Assembly (NCBI GenBank): GCA_023213315.1
Contig: JAKCPI010005491.1
Span: 1 to 64,000, forward strand
Length of the DNA: 64,000 nt
Origin: Euborellia annulipes
Lineage: Eukaryota; Arthropoda; Insecta; Dermaptera; Anisolabididae
Direction of reading: 5' to 3'
Numbering within the stretch: the first letter of the stretch is position 1; each line of letters opens with the position of its first letter. Below are positions 22,815 through 34,375 of this stretch, one piece after another. Made by a program: the position numbers and the translations under genes. A model generated the notes under the pieces. The model was given only the letters and a program-made list of their open reading frames with translations, was not told the origin of the DNA and did no database searches.

Positions 22815-25800
22815 ATAATAAAAACTTTTTTTTTATTAATATTATATATCATAAGATTTTAAACATGTAGTGATACAGAGCATCCAAATATAAACATTTC
22901 TTCAGAGGTCATTAATAATAATTAACATTTCCATCTCATAATTATTTTTTTATATTTTTAATATCTATATGCTCATTTTGATAATTTTTATAAAATAAAA
23001 AAAAATTGTTCTTAAAATCACAACTTGCCGCTCGCTCTTATGCCACTGGTTAAAACACCGATAATTTAATACAGTGTTAATTGGTTCAAAAAATATTTTT
23101 ATTTGACTGCTTTCTATCACTTTACAAAACTCTTCTTCTATCACCAATAATTTATAGATGTAAAATGGAAGAGGAGAAGTCAGCTTCTGCTTAAAAAAAC
23201 CATTGATAAAAATTTGAGACGTTTCGGGTAAAATTTTATTTCGCTTTAGTCTATATGCAGAGTTGTCCACGTTGATTTGTATTTATACATACAAATGTAA
23301 TTTGTACAGGCGAGTTAATGTACACTAGTCTATATAGTAGAAGGATGATAAAAGAGAGAGTAGCTAGTTTTTGTTTTCTTTTATTAAACCCTCATTGCTG
23401 ACGTTTCGGTCCTGTTTAGGGCCATCCTCAGAGCATTAGGGTTGTCATTATAAATTTCAATTTCCATATTTCACCTGTATTTGACATTGTTGGTCGATTT
23501 TATAACAATATATATATATATATATGATAAGTAGGTGAGATATTTTACAATGAATTTCCATTCATTCATGAATGGTTCATAAACCAAATCCGATAGAACA
23601 GTCACAGAATTTTACGCGCAGACTTTATCATTGTAAAATATCTCACCTACTTATCATATATATATATTGTTATAAAATCGACCAACAATGTCAAATACAG
23701 GTGAAATATGGAAATTGAAATTTATAATGACAACCCTAATGCTCTGAGGATGGCCCTAAACAGGACCGAAACGTCAGCAATGAGAGTTTAATAAAAGAAA
23801 ACAAAAACTAGCTGCTCTCTCTTTTTATTATCCTTCTACTACATCAACTAACCAGCTATATTAAAAAAACCTCCAATACTAGTCTATATATACAGTGTTA
23901 TTCATTTAAGAAGTAAATATGTTCTGATATGCATTTTGATCAATCTATATTAAAATATAAAATTCTAAGTGTAAGAGAGGGAGATAAAATCAATGACCTC
24001 TCAGAATGTAAGTGACAGGTGACCAGTCGAAACATTTATATTATATTTACATTTATATTTATACTAGCCGGCCAGGGAACCTTGCCTTTTTCTTAATTAT
24101 GAAAAGAAAATTATTACTACAATTCCAATCCAGTGCCTGCTTGAGGATTTGATTACATTCATAGAATACATAAATATTTCTTTATACATCTCCTATGAGA
24201 GAAATCGTAACTTTAGGAATTAATAACTCAAAGAGATATAGAAATTTCGGGACTCTCCATAACGTCCTCTATAAGAGTCAAAATTTCGTTTCAAAATTTC
24301 AACGGGAAGTTGGTCAAACAGAGCGTGACAGACAAACAGACAGACGGACACGCCACTATTATATATTGAAACATAGATTATTTGCAGGATTATTTTCGAG
24401 GGGAAGGGGGGGGGGTGTTATTATAATTTTGTTCACTGACAATTCATTTAAAGAGTTACAACGTTTGGGTAACGTCTCACTAATGGACAGAGTTCAAATT
24501 ATACACATAGCCCTATATAATATGCAAAAAAATTTATAATTTTGAAAATGAAACCATTTTGACATGGGAGGGAGCTGAAGCTCCCCGATCCCCCTCCTGG
24601 CTATGTGCTTGTTATATGTAAATAATAATATAAATGTTTCGCCTAAGTAACAATTATTTTAGCTCTTAAGTGACTGATGATAGTGACATATAATTATAGC
24701 CGAAACGTCTCTAAATTTTATTTAAAGTTTTATTCTTCTTAATTGGCTGACTCCTCTTCTTCCATTTTACATCGAATATCACAATAACTTTTCAACTTCT
24801 ATATATAAATGATTTAAAATTGAAAAACAGTTTGCTTTTAAAAATAATTTCCACATATCGGATATGAAAAAACTTGATATAATAAATATATCGCATTACA
24901 ATCTTTTATTTGTCATAATGTTAAAAGTTTTAGCTATAAAATTGTGTTTTTTTTTTTAATATTATTTTTGGCGGTTGAACATTTTTTAATTTTTAATCGT
25001 TTTAATAAAATTAGGTTACCAATTTGGAAAAGAAGAAATGTTCCTGTAGTTGTTCCACCTACAGTGGAAAATATCTCTTCCCAAGAAGGGTAAGTTCATA
25101 CATTTATTAAATTTTAATTTTATTTTCTCTTATTTTAAATATATTTATTTTTTTTAGAACTTCTCGACCGTCGGTTATAGATGAAGTGCCTAGACCAACT
25201 CGTTTTGAGATGCCAGATGAGGTGGAAGAAAATAACGTATCTTTTGATACAACATTTGATGATATTACCTATGAAACTAAACCTTTAATTAAACCCCCTT
25301 TAAAAAAAGCTTCTGCTAGCACTAGTTCTCCTCTCAATAGAAATAATAATACAAATACACAAAAAAAGCAAATCACCTTTGAAGATTTAAGACAAAGCAC
25401 GCCAAACAATTTTCCGCTAAAAAGACCTGCATTATCTCCATCACCAACTCCTAAAAGGCAACGAGGCTTAGATGATCAACAAGTACAAGATGCACAAGAA
25501 CTTTTAAGAGAACAAAGTGCAAGAAAACTAGTACTTGAATCAGAAGATGAGCTTGAAGATGACATAGATAATGACATGTCTACTTCAGATATGGATAATC
25601 TAAATTATACAGAAAATGAAGAAGATTTCATTGCCCAAGAAAATACTCCACACAAATCGTGTTTAAAATCTCAAGGTACAGAGGTTACACCTAAAAAAGT
25701 ACGATTTTCTTTAGATGCAGAAGAAAAAGAAAATTCTTCCCAATCAACTATACCTGCCACCACTAATCATGCTAAAATAATCACCGAAGTTTTAAAAAAA

Positions 25801-28159
25801 TATCCACATCTTGTCAAAACTAATCGCAATATCAAATTAAAGATTATGCAAAAAGGAGGATCTACAACAACACCTACACCTTCTTCTACCCCTAAAACAG
25901 AAGAAAAAAAGCGAAAGTGTCATATGTTGTTCTTAAATCAGAACCTTTATCAAAACAAGGAGGGAAAGGAATTGGTGATATTTCATCAACAATATTAACT
26001 CAAGCAATACCTAAATCAGGCGCTGAAAACACAACAGGTCCTTGGATATGCCACACTTGTGGAACAAATGACAAACCACTTGAACTTGAATCTTATTATC
26101 AGTATCGAAAACATTTACAAGATATCCATATGGAAAAATTTGATTCTCGAATCTGTGAGCATTGTGGATATAGAGCCTCTAAAAGGAATTTATTATTATA
26201 TCATTTGTGTATTAAGCATGGAGTTGCACCCCCAAGAAATTGTCAATTTCCAAAATGTGATCAATGTGATTATGTTGCTCTAAGTGAGTCCTTATTAATA
26301 AAGCATAGAAATAATCATGCTAATAGCAAAGAATTTACATGTAAAGTTTGCCGAGCATCTTTTAAATCAAATGGTGCTCTTCAAGGACATATCCAAGCCA
26401 ACTTGCATTCAGATCAATCAAAAAGATTATATGAATGTCCCCATTGTCAGAAACCTTTTATTCGTAATATAAATTTAAAAGCTCATATTAGAGCATCTCA
26501 TAAAGATAAAAGACAAGATGATGATGAAGAAGAAACGTTGGACTTGCCTGTACTTGACGCTTCGAATATAGAATATATTTTACCGGATATGATAACGTCC
26601 GGTGGAAGCGAAACTATACTTTCTGATCACGATTATGCCGAACAAGGAATTACAACTGTTACTGAAATTGAATATTTAGAAATGGATCCAAGTCGTCCTC
26701 CTCCAGCCACCCAATATATTACAGGACCTGTTAATGAAAGTCAATTTTATTCTCATGAAGGACAACAATACATAGTGCAGAATAGTGGATTTGAAGCACA
26801 TGCTCGTCTAGTAGAATTACAACAAGTTCCGGAAACATTGCGAATTCATGAAATTCGTGATAGTTTAGCAGGAAATGATGTCATTCATGTTGTTACCGAA
26901 GACCAAATCCGTGCCATGGAAAGAGGTGAAGAAGTTCATTTAATTGTACCAAATAATCCTGCTACAAATTTAGATCTTGATCAGGATAATATTGAAACAA
27001 TTTCTCTAAACGATAATGAACTTGCCAATATAATTGTGCCCGATGAAGATAATTTACAACCAATTATTATTCCAAATGAACAAATTCAAACTATTGCTAT
27101 AAATAATGATGGAATTGAGACCATTCAAATTTCGGACGATCAATTACATGCATTATCTGTAGGGACAGAACATTTGGATGAAGAAGACATAAATCAAATA
27201 ATTTTAAATCAGCACCATTTATCACTTGGGCCAAACCAAATTAGATCAATTTCTATCCCAACTTCTAAAGAAGAAGATATTAGAACTAATTTGGAAGAAA
27301 CGATCGAGGAAGATAATAAAGTTAATTTAGAAGAAACGATAAAACAAACAAATAAATCCGAACTCTCATTTTCATCTTTACCTGAGCCATTAGAAGAAAT
27401 GAATATTTCAGAACACTCATTAAATAGTCCAATTAAGAAAACTATCTTAAAAAAATTAGAAGCCCCACTTATTGAAAAAACAATAGAAGAACCCAAAAAC
27501 ACTGCTTCTCCAAATATTCAATTAAATATAACAAAAAATACTATTAAATTTGAGAAAATCAATCAATTAAATATCGCTAAGATCGCCTCCAAGGCGGATT
27601 CTCCTCCACCTTCTCAAACTCCACCCTCCCCTCCTACGCCACCCCCTCCTACTCCTCCGCCATCTTCTCCCCCTCCACCTTCTCCCCTCCTACTCCTCCG
27701 CCATCTTCTCCCCCTCCTATTCCTCCGTCATCTTCTCCCCCTCCACCTTCTTCTCCCCCTCCTGCTACCCCTCCCCCTCCTGATAGCCCGCCCCCTCCTA
27801 CTCCTTCTCCTCCTACTACTCCTCCACCTCCAAATGATGGTAAAATACAAGAAAAATCAAATGATACTGAAAGTTCAAATGATGCTGAAAGTCCAAAAAA
27901 TGCTGCAAGTTCAACTGATGCTGCAAAATCAACTGATGTCACAAGTCTAGATGAAAATGAAATTTTACAACCAAAAATAGAAAAAATGGATGATGATGAT
28001 GAAAATACATTTATAGAACCAAAACAAATAATTGAAAATAAGGAAAAATTAGATGACACTAAATGTACAAAAGAAACTCCTAAAAGCGAAATAAATAGCA
28101 CTAATGCTCTTCATATGGCTTCTCTTATTTCTAGCGATTGGTCCGATGATGAAAATTGA
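20204..28159 (+). CDS. Cp190: Cp190-like BTB/zinc-finger insulator protein
   Basis: Five coding exons: 20204-20329, 21832-21959, 22515-22766, 25015-25089, 25158-28159. All junctions are GT-AG and keep phase. The N-terminus (VKVDNWGIFFLQRLQQFF, then YCDLMLRF, VNACTEYFQVLEK and INFMYTGRLEF) matches the Cp190 BTB domain, residues about 10-125. After a basic/acidic linker come four to five C2H2 fingers (residues about 490-640; CHTCG, CEHCG, CDQCD, CKVC, CPHC), a Pro-rich tract near 27600-27840, and an acidic tail ending SSDWSDDEN. In Drosophila Cp190 bridges insulator proteins such as CTCF and Su(Hw) and localises to centrosomes. Total is about 1194 aa against 1096 in Drosophila. Two breaks need a net +1 base each: in A7 at 25903-25910 and in C4 near 27684-27688. 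The first break, read literally, stops at 25996-25998. Likely assembly errors in homopolymers, see findings. Confidence 0.9.
20985..21310. repeat. Transposon end fragments in Cp190 intron 1
   Basis: AATTCCGGGAG...AATCCCGGGAAC at 20990-21040 and a GC-rich fragment GGTCCCCCTGGGGAC / GGGGGCCGTGGCCC at 21238-21285 resemble ends of DNA transposons. No intact element or target duplication. Confidence 0.35.
22208..22385. repeat. Short inverted repeat, Cp190 intron 2
   Basis: ACCCACCAGAAAGTTTC at the left and AACTTTCTGGTGGGTTAA at the right enclose a copy of the GATGTCGAGATTTTGATGG repeat-family end (22310-22340). Confidence 0.55.
22776..22811. repeat. (TA)n microsatellite just after Cp190 exon 3
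   Basis: The tract begins about 10 bp downstream of the donor GTAAGT. Confidence 0.9.
23336..23842. repeat. Penelope-like palindrome in Cp190 intron 3
   Basis: Two arms of about 200 bp mirror each other from AGTAGAAGGAT(G/A)ATAAAA inward through CAAAAACTAGCT and TGACGTTTCGGTCCTGTTTA, to ATTGTTGGTCGATTTTATAA, a TA run and GATAAGTAGGTGAGATATTT. Each arm contains the motif read outward as CTGAGGATGGCCC, loop, GGACCGAAACGTCAGC. The arms differ at few positions. Both motif copies lie within the transcribed unit of Cp190. Confidence 0.85.
24060..24610. repeat. Dispersed repeat with GACAGACAAACAGACAGACG run
   Basis: ACTAGCCGGCCAGGGAACCT at the start and GGAAGTTGGTCAAACAGAGC near the middle; the latter recurs at 40777-40803. 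It ends in a G/C-rich hairpin (GGAGCTGAAGCTCCCC). The encoded open frame is repeat-derived. Confidence 0.45.
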
Positions 28160-28512
28160 ATCGCTTTCTTTTGAAAGGGCCTCAGTCTTAATATCTGAAT
28201 TATTTGGAAGATTCAATATATTTATTATTAATTTGTCTTTGGTTTAACTGTAGTATTAAATACAAATAAACCAAAAACTATTTTTAATAATAACAACGAT
28301 ATGCAAAATTTTTTTATAACAATAAGTGAATGTTATTTAGATCTTTTATAACTTTTCGGCGCTGGTTTTACCTCAGCTGGTACACAACATATTATTTCTG
28401 CCTACAAATGTGCTTGTTTTAAATGTGCCAGTGGTTTTTAAAGCATGAGGAAGGGAACCAATACTGAAATGTTATTTCAAGACTACAAATAATGTGACTT
28501 TTGTTTTATCGA

Positions 28513-28518
28513 AATAAA
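28513..28518 (+). promoter_or_regulatory. Candidate Cp190 poly(A) signal
   Basis: AATAAA about 355 bp after the Cp190 stop. Another AATAAA occurs near 28652. Which one is used cannot be told from sequence in such AT-rich DNA. Confidence 0.3.
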
Positions 28519-29328
28519 TAAGTTTCGCTAAAGTATGCTTTCTACGAGAGAATCAAGTCTTCTTAAATTATTTCGATTTTAAATTGTTTTTTTTTTCTTT
28601 TTAATGAAACATAAAATAATCTGCAAAACATTTTCAATTTGTTGTTTGGATGAATAAATTATTTTTATTCTTCCCAGAGTTGCTGGATAGTATGATTAAG
28701 GAATTTGAAGCATAAAAGAAGCCAGTCGTGTTGTTTTTTTTTACATGTAGATTTTTTCTTTTATCGACGTCGAGTGGAAAAATTTGATGGAAGGAAATTT
28801 TAATAATAAATATTAAAAGCCTTACACACTTGTAAACATCTCGCTTATGATTTCCCCTTCGTCGTTAAATCATATTTTTACATTTGATGCCATATTCATA
28901 TTTAATATCGCGTCTGTCTTCATTTCTTCAAATTCCTTGACTGTTAATTATTGTATAAACTTATAAATAGGGATGTCAAACGCAACTAGATTCGAGAGAG
29001 ATATAGAGAAATTTAAATTTTAATGGAAAATATGCTGTTATTTTGAATTTTCTAGATTTCTTAATGTGCTAACTCTTAAAAATATGCAGATAGTTGAAAT
29101 ATTAAGTTTCAGCTCAATCGGAAGTGGTTTAGTGGTGTAAAATACGGCTTAAAATTTAGAAAATTTGAGTTTTTTTTTTTTCAACTTTGGACATCCCTAA
29201 TACAATTTTTACCATCCTTGAATGCAAAAAACATATTCACGATTATTCTATAGTTCGTTAACTTTCGAAAAATCATTCATTGGTGAAAATCTGTTAATTA
29301 TAAACGAAATTAATAAACAAAACAGTTA

Positions 29329-29445
29329 TTCAAGAGCAGATCCAGAGGTGTTTCTGCGGGGGGGGGGGGGGGGGGGGGATCGTGTGTTGTGCGACCAGTC
29401 ACACCAGATTACCCCCCCCCTGAGAAACACCTCTGGATCCGCTCT
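29329..29445. mobile_element. Palindromic G/C-tract MITE
   Basis: Ends CAAGAGCAGATCCAGAGG / CCTCTGGATCCGCTCTT, with an 18-19 nt G run and a C run as the core arms and TGTGCGACCAGTCACACC in the loop. No clean target duplication. Confidence 0.65.
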
Positions 29446-29477
29446 TTATTGAAATATTCTCTATTAATATCTATGGG

Positions 29478-29750
29478 AAGCAAGGGCGGGCGGATCCAGA
29501 GGAGTTTTTTGGGGTGGGGGAGGGTAATCTGGTGTGTGTGGTCGCACAGTACACAATCTTTTCTTACTTTCGGTAATTTAAAGGTGGATCCTGTACTTGT
29601 TTACCATAATATATATATATTAAAATCAAATTTGTAAGTATTAATTTTCAAAATTTTATATTAAAAATCAAATTTTATTCCCAAAAAAATATTTTTCTCA
29701 AATCTCAGGGGGGGGGGTAATTACCCTCTTCCCCCCTGTATCCGCCCTTG
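29478..29750. mobile_element. Longer member of the G/C-tract MITE family
   Basis: Begins CAAGGGCGGGCGGATCCAGA and ends CTGTATCCGCCCTTG. The interior AATCTGGTGTGTGTGGTCGC and following AT-rich part match 14980-15110. Confidence 0.6.
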
Positions 29751-30424
29751 GTCAGGATTCAGCGCTATTCATAATTTATCCAAGAATAGCTCTAACTTTT
29801 AAGCAAAACAACTTTATCATAATTTTCTTATATATGATTTTCAACAAACTTGACTTTGATACTATTTTGTTGATTAATTTCGTTAATATTTAACAGAATT
29901 TCACCAATAAATGATTTTTGGAAAGTTAATATGTGTTTTGCATTCAAGGATGGTAAAAATTTATTAGGGATGTTCAAAGTTGAAAAAAAAAAAAAAACTA
30001 AACCACCTCCGATTGGTCTGAATCTTAACATTTCTATGTATTTCAACTATCTGCATATTTTTAAGGGCTTGAGAAATGAAGTAAATTCAAAGATCCGCTT
30101 GAAAGCATATTTTCTATTAAAATTTAATTTTCTCTATATCTCTAAAACTAGAGCTGATGGGGAAAACACCCTATACCCAAGAATAGCTCTAAATTTCAAT
30201 GCGCCAAAAAACTTACTTAGTTTTTTTTTGCCTGTATAATATATTAATTAAAAAACTTAAAAACATTTTAAATAAAAGATAATACGATTCCTTTAAATGA
30301 CCGAATAATCATCCAAAATTTGAATTTCTTTGGCGTTGAGTAAAGAAAAGTTTTTAATTCCAAATTAATATCAATTACAGTCTCAATAGAGATCGTGTTT
30401 TATGAGTTTGACATCCCTAGAGAG

Positions 30425-31090
30425 AGAAAATATCAAATTCCTCTTAAGGGCAGAATGTCCTAAAGAGGTATGAATTAATTATACCTGTTTTAATTTTTTG
30501 GTAAATATTTGGGAAGTAAATAATCATGTATAAAAAATGTAACCCGATGTTTTGAATTATATAGACTAAAGCCCCTTTAAAATTAGCAATTCTCTCAGGT
30601 ATATTAAAATTGTTTCTATACTTAATTCATAAACTACACAATTGTATAAAGCCAATGAGTAAAAAGTGATAACTAACAATTATTTGATTTTGTTCTTTTC
30701 GTGAGCATAAGAAAATTTTATTTTATTTTTTTTTTTGAAAGAATTAGTCATGAAATTAAAAAAAAAATAAAAATTTTTTACATCAATTATTCCAACTTAT
30801 AAGAAAATATGTATATTTAAAAACAAATTATTTGTTTGAATAATTGATTGACTGGCCGAAACATTAAACATTAAAACGACAATAAATGAAACATCCAACC
30901 AGAGAAATGAATATATCTGATAAGTCGACATTTTAAGGAATTCACAAATTTTATTTTAAAGAAAGTGCAGTCAAAATTTCTTCATTATAATTATTTAATA
31001 ATCTCTGACTTTGGTTGAAGCCATTTTACAGTAGAATGGAAATGAAAATTTTTCCATAGACTTTTATATCATAAATGAACACCCTATTAT
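30425..31090. other. AT-rich intergenic DNA, nothing recognised
   Basis: No ORF, no clear repeat arms. Confidence 0.5.
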
Positions 31091-31094
31091 ATAT

Positions 31095-31385
31095 ATATAT
31101 ATATATATAAGGAGTTTATAACAAATATTTTCTAATATTGTAGTTGTGGCTGTTGAGTTGTAACAAGGAAGGGTTACGAAAGCAGAGACTGGCAGCCTTT
31201 AAATATTTTATTAGGTCGACGTTTCGGTCATCTTCAGGGCCCAATAAGGGTCAAAAAAAGTATATATATTTTGCATTAGGCAGTTATGTGTAATGATGCT
31301 TATCAGGTGATGTATGCATTGCAAGATCTCTCACCTGATGAGCATCCTTACACATAAATGCCTAATGCAAAATATATATACTCAA
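31095..31385. repeat. Penelope-like block plus small palindrome
   Basis: 31200-31240 read on the minus strand contains CCTGAAGATGACCGAAACGTC, another motif-stem-GAAAC site. Immediately after, 31261-31385 is a palindrome with arms ATATATTTTGCATTAGGCAG / CTAATGCAAAATATATATAC and inner TCAGGTGA / TCACCTGA. Confidence 0.65.
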
Positions 31386-31726
31386 ATCTTAAAATTATAT
31401 TAAAAAAAAAACATTGTGTGGTTTTATGAAACCACGATGCAAGTGAAACTTTTTTCAGAACGTATGCGTTTAACTGAAAATTTTCAGAAAATTATTCAAT
31501 TAAGGGTATTAAAATCGCGCGTTTTTAATTTTAACTTAATAATTGGAAAATGGGAATGATTTTGGGAAATCAAAAGACGCATGTTAAAAACTGAGAAAAA
31601 TATTTATTCAGTATTTGAATCATTTTAAATTATATTTTATCAATTTAAAAATTCAATAATTAAATCTCACAATTATTTTTTATAATTCATCATATATATT
31701 AAATTTCAACTTTCCTATTTTTGTCG

Positions 31727-31793
31727 TCATGACTTGTGACGTCATAACTTGTAGCGTCACGGCCTTTGACGTCACGGCTTGTAACGCGACATG
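31727..31793. repeat. 15-bp tandem repeat, 4-5 units, CRE-like
   Basis: Successive units CGTCATGACTTGTGA, CGTCATAACTTGTAG, CGTCACGGCCTTTGA, CGTCACGGCTTGTAA, then a partial CGCGACATGC. TGACGTCA, the consensus CRE/ATF palindrome, or a near match arises at unit junctions. Confidence 0.75.
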
Positions 31794-32010
31794 CTGATAG
31801 AGAAACGAAAAAATTTGTGTCGATCAAAATAAAGTTTCACTTTAAAAAAAATCATATTTATAATCTACTATGTATCAGAACATATTATCAAGTTTGGGTG
31901 TTCTAGCTGTGGAAATAGAATTAACGAGGAAAGTTAACTTGAAATCTATAATTGACAATTTTGAATCCCTCAAGGCGAAGAGATAGTTTTACAAAATTAT
32001 TACTGTAGGT

Positions 32011-32266
32011 AGGGTTATCTTACGTTCGGATTTGGAATACGTGTCCGGATTTTACTAATATGAACTGAAAACGTGGACAATTTGCCATTTTAGGTGCCCC
32101 ATAATACTTATTTTTTAATTTAAAATGTTTATAAATTAAGCTAATTTTGATAATACATTTCAGGTTTTGGGCAGATTTCAGTGCCTAATTTTCAAAAATT
32201 TTCCATTTCCCCTACCACCCGGAAGTTGTCTGTCCGGATCTGGCCTCAATAAATTATGGCAACCCT
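32011..32266. mobile_element. Possible MITE with AGGGTT ends
   Basis: Starts AGGGTTATCTTACGTTCGGA and ends GGCCTCAATAAATTATGGCAACCCT. The terminal AGGGTTRYC is shared and a CCGGAT motif recurs near both ends. No clean target duplication. Confidence 0.4.
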
Positions 32267-32459
32267 TTGTTTAGGAAATTTCGACAAATTTTTTATTTAA
32301 ATAAACATTATAAGCTATCTATAACTGTTTCAAAAACTGTGTAAAGAATTGTTGACATGAAGGCCACAGTAGCCTTTTACAAACTAGAAATAAACTTTTA
32401 GGGGGGGGGGCGTAATATTAAGTAGCCCCGGGGCCCGGAAAGTCTGTCTGCGGCCCTGA

Positions 32460-33180
32460 CTAAAGCCAAAACATTATTAAATAATTTTAATTTGACTGCA
32501 TTTTTAATTTATTTTTATTTATATTTATAAAAAAAAAGTTGCGATAATTGATGAAAAAATATTGAAATTTTTATATAAAATCTAAAAAAAAATCGATTAG
32601 TCATTAGAAGCAAAAAAAAAAAAAAATATTTATTTTAAATGATGAATTGTTTATTTTTATTAAGCTCTAAAGAAGTGCATTACTTTGAAATAAACAATGA
32701 TGTTTATTTATTTATTATATGTTCTAATTTAATTATTTAAATGTTGCAAAAATATTACGTCTTCATTTAAATGAAATATCCTGACAAAGAAAATAGTTGT
32801 ATATATTAGATACCATCTTCATGTTTGTTCTTGTATGTTTCTTTCTTTATCTTAAAAATTTATTATATATTAGTAGATGTCAAAAAAAAAAACTAGTTTT
32901 TTTATATCTATAAATATTTAAAAAATATTCACTGTTTTTTAAATGGTATGATTTACCTTATTTCTTTTCACAAGAACTAAAATGAATTAAATAATAAAAA
33001 AAAAAATATACCCTACTATGATACAATAGATGGATCAAAATTAAATCGATCTTAATTTTTATTAAAATTTTATTTTTAAATAGTTCCATGTTTTTCTATG
33101 AATTTCTTTTCCAAGTAATTTTCGAGATTTCTCTATCCATCTCTTGAGGCTTTTATCACAATATCGCCACCTTCGAATCG
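32460..33180. other. AT-rich intergenic DNA, nothing recognised
   Basis: A/T runs and short repeats only. Confidence 0.5.
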
Positions 33181-33184
33181 TAAA

Positions 33185-33545
33185 TCTCTTGCTTTCTCTT
33201 ACCTATATAAGTTAATATATATAGAGAGAGAAAGTAATGGATTTAAGTCGAGATTTTGATGGAAATACACGTTTTGGGGTTCCCTGAGTCCAACAAAATG
33301 GTTGAACAAAATATCTCAAGAACGAAAAGAGCTATGAGGTTGAAATTTGATATTTAAGTTGACTACGTAACGCCAAACTTTTGAACAAAATCGGCCAAAA
33401 TGTACTTTTTTTAGTTTTTTCTCAAAATTCGCTTTAACGATTTTGATTAAAATTCATAAATCAATTATTTGGCCAAATGCTGATTAGGCCGAAGCCATTT
33501 AATAAAAAGAAAAAACAAATAATACAATTATTTTTTAGATGCTCT
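33185..33545 (+). repeat. Dispersed repeat, CTTTCTCTTACCTATA family
   Basis: CTTTCTCTTACCTATATAAG...GAGAGAAAGT forms a terminal hairpin, then GTCGAGATTTTGATGGAAAT and GGTTCCCTGAGTCCAA. A long collinear relative lies inverted at 44500-44895, and short ends occur at 5195, 22255 and 37985. Probably a non-autonomous transposon or LINE end. The coding part is not seen. Confidence 0.6.
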
Positions 33546-33547
33546 TT

Positions 33548-33836
33548 AAAATGAATGTACCGTCTATTGCAATAGTATTGAGATTAAAGCCCGGTAGTTA
33601 GGCAGCCCCAAGGGACACCCACATTAAATCTTTCTTGTCCGTGTGAGAAATACCTTTTTCAAAACAGACAACGACGACCCTTTTAATAAAAAAGGTTAAA
33701 AAGGGTCGTTCGACCTATTGTCTGCCTTGAACAAGGTATTTCTCACACGGGCAAGAAAGATTTAGTGTGCGTGTGCCTTGGGGCTGCCTAACTACCGGAC
33801 TTTAGCCTCAATACTATTGCAATAGATGGTATATTC
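33548..33836. repeat. Palindrome, about 290 bp
   Basis: GTACCGTCTATTGCAATAGT at the left and TATTGCAATAGATGGTATAT at the right. The pairing continues through GCCCGGTAGTTAGGCAGCCC, AATCTTTCTTGTCCGTGTGA and AGACAACG to a centre of AAAAAGGTTAAAAAGG type. Arms about 140 bp with few mismatches. Confidence 0.85.
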
Positions 33837-34126
33837 TCATTTTGTCCTCAAAATTGTTTGAAGCTTTTTTCTTGTACCTTATAGAAAAGTTAGAACAAAT
33901 ATTTGAGTTAGTAACAAAATATAAATATTTTTCTATGTTTATTTGAATTCTAATGTACTGACGGAAACTAAATATATGTCGATACAAAAAAATCTGATGT
34001 GACATTACCGAGTAAGAGAAAGTTTTGTTCTGTGCGACCAGTCACACCAGATTTTTTCTTTTTGGTTTCCCATTCACTGATTTTTTTTTTAATTGAACTG
34101 TTTTCTGAAGATATCCGCCTTAGGTT

Positions 34127-34375
34127 GCTATTTCGTCTTCCATGGTTAAATAGCTGGCTAAGCGGCTTGACCTCTTAATGAAGAAACCTTGTTTACTAAT
34201 AAATCTTATAAAATTACCACATCTCAACAAAGGGGAAAATGTTTGTTTTATTATTTTAATAATAAAATAATTAGATGTGGTATATTTTATTTTAGATCTG
34301 AAAGGTGTTTCTTCATTACAAGACTAAGTCGCTTAATAAAGGGCCAGATATTTGACTATGGATGAAGAAACCGGC
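34127..34375. repeat. Imperfect palindrome, about 250 bp
   Basis: TTCGTCTTCCATGGTTAAAT, AAGCGGCTTGACCTCTTAAT and ACCACATCTCA are answered by AGATGTGGT, ACTAAGTCGCTTAATAAAGG and TTTGACTATGGATGAAGAAA. Confidence 0.6.

Larger units (their letters stand above)
28965..30420. repeat. Inverted repeat with arms of about 350 bp, two elements between arms
   Basis: The left arm runs ATAGGGATGTCAAACGCAAC ... TCTATATCTC ... ATATGCAGATAGTTGAAA ... CTTTGGACATCCCTAATA ... TTGAATGCAAAAAACATAT. The right arm (29790-30165 plus 30405-30420) carries the complements (ATATGTGTTTTGCATTCAA, TTAGGGATGTTCAAAG, TTTGACATCCCTA). Arms are more diverged than in other palindromes. G-tract elements at 29329-29445 and 29478-29750 occupy the space between them. 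Confidence 0.7.

Noticed and set aside
25186..25998. Cp190 upstream frame as a separate complete gene with its own stop
   Set aside because: The exon is joined in phase to four upstream exons and the next frame resumes with no gap. A missing base in A7, or slippage, explains it better than two genes.
27649..28101. Minus-strand 150-codon frame over the end of Cp190
   Set aside because: It is the complement of the proline tract and acidic repeats of Cp190 and contains only Gly/Ser/Phe low complexity.
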